From Bacteroidales bacterium (GTDB lineage: Bacteria; Bacteroidota; Bacteroidia; Bacteroidales; Marinilabiliaceae): 64,000 nt of DNA. Location: NCBI GenBank assembly GCA_024401335.1, contig JAKSLH010000007.1, forward strand, positions 1-64,000, read 5' to 3'. Position 1 is the first letter of the stretch. Each line of letters opens with the position of its first letter. This document shows, piece after piece, positions 1 to 8,270 of the stretch. The position numbers and the translations under genes are program-made. The notes below the pieces were generated by a model. That model had not been told where the DNA came from and did no database searches. It was given only the letters and a program-made list of their open reading frames with translations.

Positions 1-21
1 AGGTAGCCGCCACTTAAAACA

Positions 22-62
22 GGGAAGGACTTCAGAGGTTTCTGAGGCCCTTCCTCTTTTTT
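22..62 (+). terminator. Rho-independent terminator of an upstream gene
   Basis: GGAAGG (23-28) pairs with CCTTCC (49-54). An inner CTTCAG/CTGAGG stem closes an AGGTTT loop, and the hairpin runs into a T-tract. It probably ends a plus-strand transcript whose gene lies left of the window. Confidence 0.75.
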
Positions 63-136
63 TGTATATATACAAGATCTCTGATACCCTACATCCGCTG
101 TTTTTTCGTAACTTAGCACAAATAAGTTTTTACTAT

Positions 137-547
137 ATGATTCAACAGGTCGAATTCTCTCTCTCTTCTAAAAAGCGTGGATGCCATCTTGTGACATCTG
201 AGGTTCTGTCTCATTTGCCTGAACTGCCTGCAGCCGGTATTCTTAACCTTTTCGTGAAGCATACTAGCTGTGCACTTACTATCAACGAGAATTTCGACCC
301 CGATGTACGGGTTGATATGAATTCGATATTCGACCACCTTATTCGTGAAGATGAAGCTTATTACCGTCATACCGATGAAGGCTCCGACGACATGCCAAGC
401 CATTTTAAATCGACAATGACTGGCGTCTCTATTACTATCCCTATCACCAACAGCAGGTTAAATCTTGGTACTTGGCAAGGCATTTATTTATGCGAATTTC
501 GTAACTTTGGAGGTGCGCGACATATTGTCGCTACTATCATAAGTTAA
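137..547 (+). CDS. YjbQ family protein (UPF0047, secondary thiamine-phosphate synthase type)
   Basis: This is a 136-residue soluble protein of the YjbQ/UPF0047 family. Family members have weak thiamine-phosphate synthase activity in vitro, but their physiological role is unsettled. The hallmark HTSCALTINEN stretch is at about residues 42-52. It is followed by an acidic, His-containing loop (YRHTDEG, then SHFKS) and a C-terminal LGTWQGIYLCEFRN, as in the family. I chose ATG 137 because an open frame extending upstream to about 62 would add about 25 residues that the family (usually about 135-140 aa) lacks. The stop is 6 bp before the histidinol-phosphatase start, so the two are probably cotranscribed. 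Family assignment is firm; function in the cell is not. Confidence 0.88.
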   Translation: MIQQVEFSLSSKKRGCHLVTSEVLSHLPELPAAGILNLFVKHTSCALTINENFDPDVRVDMNSIFDHLIREDEAYYRHTDEGSDDMPSHFKSTMTGVSITIPITNSRLNLGTWQGIYLCEFRNFGGARHIVATIIS

Positions 548-553
548 CCTCTG

Positions 554-1393
554 ATGAATCTGACAAACTATCATAGTCATTCTACTTTTTGTGATGGACA
601 TTCCTCTATGGAGGAGTTTGTCGTTGAAGCTATCAATCAGGGTTTTTCATCTTACGGCTTTTCCTCTCATGCTCCACTTCCTTACCATACCCGTTGGAAT
701 ATGGATGCCGAGAATATGAATGCCTATCTGTCTGAATTCAAGCGTCTGAAAGAACTCTATTCATCAGAGATTGAACTGTATCTGGGACTTGAGATCGACT
801 ACCTTACGGAGTCATATAATGCTATGTCTGAGTGTTTCAGGTCTCTTGATCTTGACTATCGTATTGGCTCTCTCCATACTATCATCGGCCCTGATGAGAT
901 GATACTTGAGATAGATTGTTCCCTTGACCGTTTTACCGATATAGTCGACTCTCATTTCTCTGGCGATGTTGTGAAAGTCACAAACCTTTATATTGACCGT
1001 CTTATGCTTATGGTGGCCAATGGAGGGTTCGATATTGTAGGTCATGCTGATAAGATGCACTCTTTGTCTGAGCAACTTATGCCTGGCATTAGTTCGCAGT
1101 CATGGTATCAGTCACGTATGAAGGAGTATTTCTCGCTCATTGCTGAAAAGGGCTATATGGTCGAGATGAACACTAAGAAATATAACGACAAGGGCCTCTT
1201 CTTCCCGCATGTGTCGTGGTATCCGTTCCTTCGCCAGCTTGGCGTTCCTGTCGTTGTCAATTCCGACTCTCATTATATCGACAAGATAAATAATGGCAGG
1301 GCTTCTGGACTTCAGTTGCTCAAGTCATGTGGCTATGAGACTGTTAGGGAGATGCATGGCGGTAAATGGGTTGATGTGGTGATTGATGTCTAA
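554..1393 (+). CDS. PHP-domain histidinol-phosphatase (HisK/HisJ type)
   Basis: A 279-aa PHP-superfamily phosphoesterase of the histidinol-phosphatase type. The family removes phosphate from L-histidinol phosphate in histidine synthesis, using a multinuclear metal site. Visible metal-ligand motifs are HSH near the N-terminus followed by DGHSSMEEF, then SSHAP, GLEIDY, GSLHT, VGHADK and the C-terminal NSDSHY. The full-length match and intact histidines argue for an active enzyme. No other his gene is present, so the natural substrate could be another phosphate ester. It lies 6 bp after the YjbQ gene. Its last bases overlap an in-frame upstream ATG of the following hybrid regulator, suggesting cotranscription. 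Confidence 0.88.
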   Translation: MNLTNYHSHSTFCDGHSSMEEFVVEAINQGFSSYGFSSHAPLPYHTRWNMDAENMNAYLSEFKRLKELYSSEIELYLGLEIDYLTESYNAMSECFRSLDLDYRIGSLHTIIGPDEMILEIDCSLDRFTDIVDSHFSGDVVKVTNLYIDRLMLMVANGGFDIVGHADKMHSLSEQLMPGISSQSWYQSRMKEYFSLIAEKGYMVEMNTKKYNDKGLFFPHVSWYPFLRQLGVPVVVNSDSHYIDKINNGRASGLQLLKSCGYETVREMHGGKWVDVVIDV

Positions 1394-1406
1394 AGCGTTG
1401 TTTTCT

Positions 1407-4400
1407 ATGAAAAAATATCTGTTCCTTCTATATATCCTTTGTTGTAATGCCGTCTGCGTATGGGCGGCAGCCGACAGCTATTCCTTTAAGCATATTACGA
1501 TGGATATGGGCTTGTCTCATAACCAGATAAACGACATCTATCGTGACAGCAAGGGCTTTATGTGGTTTTCTACAGCTTCTGGCCTCAATAGATATGATGG
1601 CTACGAGATAAAGGTCTTTCTCCATACTTCTGACCCTACATCTATTCCTGGTAACTATGTGGAGTGGTGCCACGACTTGACTGGCGAAGTGATGCTTGTC
1701 AAGACAAATACTTTCTATGCCTTATTTGACAAGTGTTCTGAGACGTTCAGTCCTGTCGATGCTCTCTTGTTCGATGCTGGTGTTTCAACTCCTGTGACAT
1801 GTGTATATGCCGATGATAAATCCAACCTGTGGATGGCTTGCGACAGTCTTTGTTATGTCTATTCTTACGACAAGGGGGCGTTGCTTAATCATGACGGAAG
1901 ATCTATGATGCCCTACAATGGCCGTGTGGTATCTTTCTCCGTTAATGGCGACTCTATGTTGATCGTCTATGAAGATGGGACAATAGTTCGCTGCACTAAT
2001 GGTTGCTCTTTTGATGTGGAATCGGTTGTCAAGGCTCCTGTGACGAAGGGCAGACACTTTGTCTTTGTCGATAGGGACGGCGACTATTGGATGCGTACTG
2101 TTGACCAGAAGGGTGTGTGCTATTATGATGTTAATGCGGGCAAATGGCATAATTGCTCGTCGTCGGACGACTCCTACTATCAGATATCCGACTACAACAT
2201 AACGGGAGTGGCGGAGGACGGCTCTGGCCATATATGGATTGTGAGTGACCATGGAGGTGTAAATGTTGTCGACAAGACTACGCATGGTGTGACCAATATC
2301 CTTAGCCGTAAGAATGATGAGCGTAGCATAGCAAGCAATGGCATTAAATGCATCTATTACGATTCTGAAGGCATTATGTGGGTTGGTGATGTTCGTGCGG
2401 GCATATCTCTCTATAACGAATCGATGTATAAGTTCGATGTTGACATGTTCAACTATGAGGATGTCGAGAAGCAGTTTGCCGCTCAGGTCAATACGATAGA
2501 GGAGGACCGAACTGGCAATATGTGGTACGGTAGCAATAGCCATGGCCTTTTGTATGTGAATAGCAGCAGTCATCAGAGAAGGCTGTTCCGTCATTCAGCT
2601 AATAACAACTCTATACCATCTGACATCATTGTTGATCTTCTGGCCGATTCTAAGGGTAACCTGTGGATTGGCACATATCTAGGTGGCTTATGTCGATACG
2701 ACGGTAACCGATTTGTCTCATATAAGGATATGAAGGATGTGCCTGCTGCGGTATCTTCTGAAAACATATGGGTGTTGGCGGCCGACGCTGATGACAACAT
2801 TTGGGTCGGTTCTCTTGGCAATGGTGTGGCTAGATACGACGCTCAAAGAGCTAAATGGACTGAGTATCATATATCGGAGTCTGTTCATGCTACTGAGTAT
2901 ATTTCACAGATATTCCCTGCAAAGGACGGACGTGTCTACTTCGGCACTGCTGCTGGTGTTTATGTGCTTGATGCTGCCGATGGTGCGTTTGTCAAGGTAC
3001 ATAGTGACGGCATGGAGGGTCTCGACTCGGAGAATATTAATGACATTTATGTCGATAGCCGTAATCTGTTGTGGATCGGTACACGAGAGGGTCTGTATGT
3101 CTATGAGACAAAGAACTTCAGAATGATAAGCTCGTTTTCGGTGGAGAACGGATTGCCGTATGATGCCATATCGGGTATTATCGAGGACTCCGATAAGAAT
3201 ATGTGGGTGACAACAATACGCGGCATTACTAACATCATAGTCAATCCTAATCCTCGTTCTGAAGAGTATGCTTTTTCTATATACAACTACAACGAACAGG
3301 ACGGGTTCCTCAAGGGTGCTGTAAACATACGCGCTATCAAGAAGACGTCTTATGGCGAGATCATTGTTGGTGGTGACCCGGGTATCGTAAGGTTCCGACC
3401 AGATAAGATAAAGTACAACAAAGAGACTCCTGTTGTATGCTTTACTGGTATATCGGTTTTCGGAAAACCGGTGAATCTGCCTTGCGAACTGCCTTATTGT
3501 AACGAGATATCACTCGACTATTCTGACAATATGTTCTCTGTGTCGTTCTCGACATTGAGCTGCTTGTTGCCTGAGAAGGTGTCGTATAGCTATATGCTTG
3601 AGGGGTTCAACAACCAATGGATAAATGCTGAGGGTCACTCGGTCAGCTATACCAATCTTGCTCCTGGTAGATATGTCCTCAAGGTGCGTGCGGCCAATTG
3701 CGATGGCTTCTCTGATGATACGGCATCTGAATTGGTTATCAGGATTCTTCCGCCATGGTGGAGGACTATTGGGGCCTACGTGGCGTATGTCCTGCTTGTC
3801 GTTCTTATGCTGTTCCTCATCCGTCTGCAGATATCGCGACGCGAGAAGGAGAAGTATAGGTTGAAACAGATAGAGGCTGAGGTGCAGAAAAGACATGAGG
3901 TTGACGAAGTGAAGCTTAGCTTCTTCACTAATATCTCTCACGAACTGAGGACTCCGCTTAGTCTCATCATATCTCCGGTTGAAAACCTCATATCTAACAC
4001 TAACGACGCGACGCTCAAGAATAAGCTGGAACTTATTCACCGCAATGCTCAGAAGTTGCTCAATATGGTCAATCAGCTGCTCGATTTCCGTAAGGCTGAT
4101 GTCAACGGCATGCAGATTAACATGAGCGAGGGCGATCTTGTCGCATTCGTGAAACAGAGTAGCCAGGCGTTCTTCGAACTGTCGGAGCGTAGCGTGAAGT
4201 GTGAATTCTCCTCTGCTGTCGATTCACTACGTACAGAGTTTGACAGGGACAAGATCGCAAAGGTCATGAACAACTTGCTGTCCAACGCCTTTAAGTTTAC
4301 ACCCGATGAAGGTAGGATTGACGTGTGGGTAGGCTTGAGTGCCGACGGCAAGCAGGCGATAATCAAGGTGTCGGATACTGGCATTGGCATAGATGATGTC

Positions 4401-5432
4401 CATAAGGAACATATCTTTGAGCGTTTCTATCAGGTGCCGCAGACCGACTCGTCATTGGCCGGTAGTGGCATAGGTCTTCATCTGGTCAAGGAGTTTGTCT
4501 CAATGCACAACGGAACAGTTGCTGTGGGCGACAATGTGGGGCAGGGTACCGTTTTCGCCGTTATGCTGCCTGTTATCCGTTCTGAGGAGAGTGTTGATGT
4601 TGTTGATGATGAAGCGTCGGAAGCTGTTATAGCCGACAACGGTAAGCCGCAGATATTGGTGGTCGATGACAACGCCGACTTCCGCGACCTTCTGTCCGAC
4701 ACTCTCGAAGATATGTTTGATGTTAAGCAGGCTAAGGATGGAAGAGAGGCGTGGACAATAATCGAGAAGTCTCTTCCTGACCTGGTGATAGCAGATGTCA
4801 TGATGCCTGTCGTTGATGGTAATGAATTGTGCCGCATGATAAAGAACGACGTGCGTACATCACACATACCTGTAATAATGCTTACGGCAATGACGGCGAC
4901 TGAACATAAGATAGAGGGTTTGACTAATGGTGCCGACGATTATCTGACAAAGCCGTTTAACCCTCAGATATTGAGGCTTAGGATAAATAAGCTGATAGAG
5001 CTTGGCAAGAAACGACAGACGGTGTTCAAGCATCAGATAGATCCTGAACCGAGCGAGATAACCATAACGCCATTGGATGAGAAGCTTATACAGAAGGCTA
5101 TACAATATGTGGAAGATAACATATCTGATACTGAGCTGTCGGTAGAAGAGATGAGTAGGAACCTTGGCATGAGCCGAGTTCATCTGTATAAGAAGCTGCT
5201 TACCATAACGGGGCGCTCACCAATAGAGTTTATTCGCGTAATACGTTTGAAGAGAGCTGCCCAGCTGCTTCGTGACAAGCAGCAGAATGTGTCGGATGTG
5301 GCCTATGCGGTAGGATTTAATAACCCGAAATATTTTAGCCGCTATTTCAAGGAGGAATTTGGTGTGCTACCATCTGTATATCAGAATAGTGCAGATACAG
5401 TGGGCACGAGTTTCAATATGGATAAGTTATAG
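1407..5432 (+). CDS. Hybrid two-component system regulator (sensor kinase, receiver and AraC DNA-binding domain in one chain)
   Basis: A 1341-aa one-protein signalling system typical of Bacteroidota. In order it has a signal peptide (about 1-22), a periplasmic seven-bladed-propeller region with repeated 'D..G..W.GT..GL' blades (about 25-690), a Y_Y_Y domain, one transmembrane helix (about 788-808), HisKA with phospho-acceptor His845 (NISHELRTP), HATPase with GSGIGLHL, a receiver domain with Asp1130 (IADVMMP), and an AraC-type double HTH at the C-terminus (about 1228-1330). The family senses oligosaccharides and activates polysaccharide utilisation loci. I chose ATG 1407 because it starts the signal peptide (MKKYLFLLYILCC); ATG 1383 would add eight residues. 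No SusC/SusD or glycosidase is adjacent, so its target is unknown. Confidence 0.93.
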   Translation: MKKYLFLLYILCCNAVCVWAAADSYSFKHITMDMGLSHNQINDIYRDSKGFMWFSTASGLNRYDGYEIKVFLHTSDPTSIPGNYVEWCHDLTGEVMLVKTNTFYALFDKCSETFSPVDALLFDAGVSTPVTCVYADDKSNLWMACDSLCYVYSYDKGALLNHDGRSMMPYNGRVVSFSVNGDSMLIVYEDGTIVRCTNGCSFDVESVVKAPVTKGRHFVFVDRDGDYWMRTVDQKGVCYYDVNAGKWHNCSSSDDSYYQISDYNITGVAEDGSGHIWIVSDHGGVNVVDKTTHGVTNILSRKNDERSIASNGIKCIYYDSEGIMWVGDVRAGISLYNESMYKFDVDMFNYEDVEKQFAAQVNTIEEDRTGNMWYGSNSHGLLYVNSSSHQRRLFRHSANNNSIPSDIIVDLLADSKGNLWIGTYLGGLCRYDGNRFVSYKDMKDVPAAVSSENIWVLAADADDNIWVGSLGNGVARYDAQRAKWTEYHISESVHATEYISQIFPAKDGRVYFGTAAGVYVLDAADGAFVKVHSDGMEGLDSENINDIYVDSRNLLWIGTREGLYVYETKNFRMISSFSVENGLPYDAISGIIEDSDKNMWVTTIRGITNIIVNPNPRSEEYAFSIYNYNEQDGFLKGAVNIRAIKKTSYGEIIVGGDPGIVRFRPDKIKYNKETPVVCFTGISVFGKPVNLPCELPYCNEISLDYSDNMFSVSFSTLSCLLPEKVSYSYMLEGFNNQWINAEGHSVSYTNLAPGRYVLKVRAANCDGFSDDTASELVIRILPPWWRTIGAYVAYVLLVVLMLFLIRLQISRREKEKYRLKQIEAEVQKRHEVDEVKLSFFTNISHELRTPLSLIISPVENLISNTNDATLKNKLELIHRNAQKLLNMVNQLLDFRKADVNGMQINMSEGDLVAFVKQSSQAFFELSERSVKCEFSSAVDSLRTEFDRDKIAKVMNNLLSNAFKFTPDEGRIDVWVGLSADGKQAIIKVSDTGIGIDDVHKEHIFERFYQVPQTDSSLAGSGIGLHLVKEFVSMHNGTVAVGDNVGQGTVFAVMLPVIRSEESVDVVDDEASEAVIADNGKPQILVVDDNADFRDLLSDTLEDMFDVKQAKDGREAWTIIEKSLPDLVIADVMMPVVDGNELCRMIKNDVRTSHIPVIMLTAMTATEHKIEGLTNGADDYLTKPFNPQILRLRINKLIELGKKRQTVFKHQIDPEPSEITITPLDEKLIQKAIQYVEDNISDTELSVEEMSRNLGMSRVHLYKKLLTITGRSPIEFIRVIRLKRAAQLLRDKQQNVSDVAYAVGFNNPKYFSRYFKEEFGVLPSVYQNSADTVGTSFNMDKL

Positions 5433-5482
5433 TTTGTGAATAAATAATTTGCGTTTTGTCGTCAATAGTGGAGTTTATTGGT

Positions 5483-5490
5483 TATCTTTG
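5483..5490 (+). promoter_or_regulatory. Bacteroidota-type -7 promoter element for the cyclophilin gene
   Basis: TATCTTTG matches TAnnTTTG and lies 18 bp before the ATG at 5509. The nearest upstream TTTG (5455-5458) is 24 nt away, longer than usual, so the -33 box is uncertain. Confidence 0.45.
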
Positions 5491-5508
5491 AACATTAAAT
5501 CGTTTTAT

Positions 5509-5967
5509 ATGAAGACAGCGGAGATGCACACATCAAAGGGTGTCATGAAGATAGAGTTCTATGAGCAGGATGCCCCAAATACTGTAGCTAATTTCATCAA
5601 GTTGGCAAAGGAAGGGTTTTATGACGGACTTCATTTCCATCGTGTGATACGTGGTTTTGTCATCCAGGGTGGTTGCCCTTATTCTAGAGAGATAGGCGAT
5701 CCTATGGCAGGTATGGGCGGTCCAGGATACAAGATCAAGTGTGAGACAGAAGGCGGTCATCAGTATCACGACAGAGGTGTTATCTCAATGGCTCATGCCG
5801 GTAAGGATACTGGTGGTTCACAGTTCTTCATTTGCTACAATCGCGAACAGACACAGCATCTTGACGGCGTTCATACTGTTTTCGGACATGTTGTTGATGG
5901 TCTTGACGTCATTGATAAGATTAAGAAATGGGACAGCATCGACAAGGTTGTCATTAACGAAGAATAA
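5509..5967 (+). CDS. Cyclophilin-type peptidyl-prolyl cis-trans isomerase
   Basis: A 152-aa single-domain cyclophilin that catalyses proline isomerisation during folding. The active-site block FHRVIRGFVIQGG (about 43-55) contains the catalytic Arg45, and GGSQFFICY and the late FGHVVDG are also present. There is no signal peptide from ATG 5509, so it should be cytoplasmic. The frame is open back to 5449, but a promoter-like TATCTTTG sits inside that extension and the family begins near MKTAEMHTSKG, so the shorter start is preferred. The next gene begins 23 bp downstream, suggesting cotranscription with the SSB-like protein. Confidence 0.92.
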   Translation: MKTAEMHTSKGVMKIEFYEQDAPNTVANFIKLAKEGFYDGLHFHRVIRGFVIQGGCPYSREIGDPMAGMGGPGYKIKCETEGGHQYHDRGVISMAHAGKDTGGSQFFICYNREQTQHLDGVHTVFGHVVDGLDVIDKIKKWDSIDKVVINEE

Positions 5968-5990
5968 AATAAGGAAAAACATATCATAAT

Positions 5991-6443
5991 ATGGAAATAA
6001 TAGGAAATTTGATAGAGAAGCGTGATGTTAGACAGGCTTCACCTACATTTACAGTACGTGAATTTGTTGTTGAGGTGGTTAATCAGCGCGACCCTCGTTA
6101 TAACGACTACCTTCTTTGTCAGTTGACTGGCGATCGTTGCTCTTTGCTTGACCAGTTTAATATCGGTGAGGTTGTGCAGGTTACTTTCGACCTTCGTGGT
6201 CGTAAATGGCAGGCTCAGGATGGCTCGACACGCTATATCATGTCACTCAACGCATGGCGTGTAGATCGTCCACAGGCTCCAGGTCAGAATATGGGTGGAT
6301 ATGCTGCTCAGCAGGCTTATCCACAGCAGCAGGCTTATCAGCAGCCTGTTCAGCAACCAGCATATCAGCAGGCCGCTCCACAGCAGCCACAGGCTCCTGC
6401 AGCTCAGCCAGTGCCAGGTGCTACAGACGATCTTCCGTTCTAA
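5991..6443 (+). CDS. DUF3127 OB-fold protein with SSB-like C-terminal tail
   Basis: A 150-aa protein. Residues 1-95 match the DUF3127 family of Bacteroidota (MEIIGNLIEKRDVRQ, LTGDRCSLLDQF, VTFDLRGRKW), which is predicted to form an OB-fold related to single-strand binding proteins. Residues 98-143 are a low-complexity Gln/Pro/Ala linker (repeated 'QQAYQQP'). The chain ends in TDDLPF, which closely resembles the acidic amphipathic tip of bacterial SSB (DDDIPF) that docks repair enzymes. The architecture of OB-fold, disordered Gln/Pro linker and acidic tip is therefore that of an SSB, although the OB domain is not canonical. DNA or RNA binding is inferred. A strong terminator follows. Confidence 0.8.
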   Translation: MEIIGNLIEKRDVRQASPTFTVREFVVEVVNQRDPRYNDYLLCQLTGDRCSLLDQFNIGEVVQVTFDLRGRKWQAQDGSTRYIMSLNAWRVDRPQAPGQNMGGYAAQQAYPQQQAYQQPVQQPAYQQAAPQQPQAPAAQPVPGATDDLPF

Positions 6444-6457
6444 ACGTGTTCTCATAG

Positions 6458-6500
6458 AATAGGATTGGTATGTCATGTGCCAATCCTATTGTCTTTTTTT
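6458..6500 (+). terminator. Rho-independent terminator after the DUF3127 gene
   Basis: A perfect 11-bp stem AATAGGATTGG (6458-6468) / CCAATCCTATT (6480-6490) is followed by GTC and eight T. It ends the cyclophilin-DUF3127 transcript. Confidence 0.9.
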
Positions 6501-6514
6501 TGTAATAACTTGAA

Positions 6515-7384
6515 ATGAACCCGACAGAAAACAATATAACTCAAGCTAATATAAAAATATGTTCTTTGGCTTCTGGAAGCAATGGTAATGCCTATTATAT
6601 TGCTACCGACACAGAAGCTATTCTTGTAGATTGCGGTATTAGTTATAAGCAGATAATAGGACGTGCGAAGAGCCGTGGCGTAGATCTACGCCAGGTGAAG
6701 GCCGTCTTTATCACTCACGAACATTCTGATCATGTTCGTGGTATGCGTGTGTTCTGTCAGAATTTCAAGGCCGACTGCTATATGACCAAGGGTACGGCCC
6801 TCAAGTGCAAGGCTTTTTATATGCCTGTTGTTCCGCCTAAGGCTATACATTATAATGAATCGGTGACTGTCGGTGCTTTTACCGTTCATTGTTTCGAGAA
6901 GTCGCATGACGTTGAGGAACCATGCAGCTTCCGCGTTGAAGTGGGTGGCTTGAATATCGGTGTGTTTACCGATATAGGCTGCTCGTGTCAAGGGTTGTGC
7001 GACAATCTGGAGAAGTGTCATGTGGCATTCCTTGAGTCAAACTATGACGAGGCTATGTTATGGGCTGGCAAATATCCTGCCTATCTGAAGCAGCGAGTAG
7101 CATCCGACGAGGGTCATTTGTCCAATGTGCAGGCAGCTGATATTGTGAGGGCAGTCAATCCGCCACATCTGCATACGCTGATACTCTCGCACTTGAGTGC
7201 CGACAACAACCGTCCGCAGATAGCGTTGAAGGCTTTTGCTGAATTTGCTGATCGCTATAAGATAATGCATGCTAGCCGTTATGAGGCCGGCGAAGTGTTT
7301 TATGTAACCGAGACAGGATGCTCGTCTAAGCCCAAGCCGATAGTAATCCCTGATCGCCTTGACCGCCCAGAACCAAAGATATAG
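6515..7384 (+). CDS. MBL-fold metallohydrolase (WalJ/YycJ-like)
   Basis: A 289-aa metallo-beta-lactamase-fold hydrolase. The N-terminal SLASGSNGNAYYI block and the metal-binding THEHSDH (His68, His70, Asp72, His73) are clear. Later ligand motifs include a CFEKSHD segment, TDIGC, LESNYD and a late LSHLS. The family includes B. subtilis YycJ/WalJ, implicated in DNA metabolism and cell-wall control, with proposed exonuclease activity; substrates are not settled. No signal peptide is seen, so it should be cytoplasmic. It stands between two terminators, so it is probably transcribed alone. The C-terminal 20 residues are Pro/Lys-rich and outside the fold. Confidence 0.87.
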   Translation: MNPTENNITQANIKICSLASGSNGNAYYIATDTEAILVDCGISYKQIIGRAKSRGVDLRQVKAVFITHEHSDHVRGMRVFCQNFKADCYMTKGTALKCKAFYMPVVPPKAIHYNESVTVGAFTVHCFEKSHDVEEPCSFRVEVGGLNIGVFTDIGCSCQGLCDNLEKCHVAFLESNYDEAMLWAGKYPAYLKQRVASDEGHLSNVQAADIVRAVNPPHLHTLILSHLSADNNRPQIALKAFAEFADRYKIMHASRYEAGEVFYVTETGCSSKPKPIVIPDRLDRPEPKI

Positions 7385-7437
7385 TCGGCGTGAGCTTGGA
7401 AATTGTGTTGCTACTTAGCTCCTTATTGAACGAATAC

Positions 7438-7478
7438 AATGGTGGTATATGACGTCATATGCCACCATTTTTTTTATT
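7438..7478 (+). terminator. Rho-independent terminator after the MBL hydrolase
   Basis: A 16-nt arm (7438-7453) and its near-exact complement (7454-7469), one G-T wobble, meet at a GACGTC centre; eight or more T follow. It lies between convergent genes but the T-tract is only on the plus strand. Confidence 0.88.
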
Positions 7479-7562
7479 ATAAGATGATGTCGATTTCTTC
7501 GCAAGTAATCCTCCTGTGCTTTACTGCAAGAGGACCTGTTTTCTTTTCTATAAAATATTCCC

Positions 7563-8246
7563 TTAAAGCAGACCTTCTGGGGCGAAATCTATACAGAAGG
7601 AACGTTCTGGTTCGATGAGAACAGCTGTCTTGAAGCCCCAGAGTGAGGCGAGCTTGGAGAGCTTGCACGCGTTGACGGGAACTGGTTTCTCTGCAAAGTG
7701 TAGGGCGCTCTCTTCGGTTAGGAATGCCGCTATGGCTTCGTAGGCAGTGCCGTCAGCGGCGTGGCGCTTGACAATGGTCTTGCCGAAAACAAGGTCTTTC
7801 TTCTCCATCAACTGACCTTCTTCAGGCATGTTGCCGATGAAATAGACCGTTTTGTTCTTCATGTGCATGGCTGCCTCTACGACTGATGTCTTGCCTTTCT
7901 TTGTCGCAGTAAGAATGCGGAAGGAGTCGAAGAGGTCGGTGAGGGCCGAGAGATCCTCGCGTGTGACATCAAAAGAGGCGTCGGTAACGCTATGGATGCT
8001 TATGCCATCAACAGGGTTCCATATTGTGAAGTTGACTGCGGCACCAAGTGAGTCTTCGACGTAGCGGAAGTCAACATCGGGATGCTTCTCGCGGTGTTCC
8101 TTGAGCCATGCCGCAAGGGCGTCGTTGGTGAGAAATATGTGGAGTATGTTGTCGTAGCCAGGTATGCCGTTGGCAACGATGATGGCTACGCGTGTTTCGG
8201 CATGCTTGAAGAGCTCGAGTGTTTCAACCTTTACGTTAGTTTGCAT
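7563..8246 (-). CDS. SseB-like domain protein of unknown function
   Basis: A 227-aa protein with no signal peptide or membrane helix. The C-terminal half (about 125-227) reads like an SseB N-terminal domain: 'VYFIGNMPEE', 'AIAAFLTEESALHF', a Leu-rich helix, then a strand ending in 'IDFAPEGLL' where SseB proteins usually carry 'NPG'. The N-terminal half contains a similar 'LHIFLTNDALAAWLKEH' segment, so it may be a degenerate tandem of two SseB-like units. No function is known for such proteins in Bacteroidota. The start lies 24 bp after the stop of the nuclease lipoprotein, so it is probably the last gene of the 12207-7563 minus-strand operon. Confidence 0.6.
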   Translation of the reverse strand: MQTNVKVETLELFKHAETRVAIIVANGIPGYDNILHIFLTNDALAAWLKEHREKHPDVDFRYVEDSLGAAVNFTIWNPVDGISIHSVTDASFDVTREDLSALTDLFDSFRILTATKKGKTSVVEAAMHMKNKTVYFIGNMPEEGQLMEKKDLVFGKTIVKRHAADGTAYEAIAAFLTEESALHFAEKPVPVNACKLSKLASLWGFKTAVLIEPERSFCIDFAPEGLL

Positions 8247-8270
8247 AATGGATATGTATTGCTCGTTGTT

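Noticed and set aside
1785-2594. 269-codon antisense open frame within the hybrid regulator
   Set aside because: It is a shadow of a well-supported gene with no recognisable domain or promoter.
6280-6420. Tandem DNA repeat (CAGCAG-like) as microsatellite
   Set aside because: The repetition follows from the Gln/Pro/Ala linker codons and is irregular; no perfect unit array is visible.
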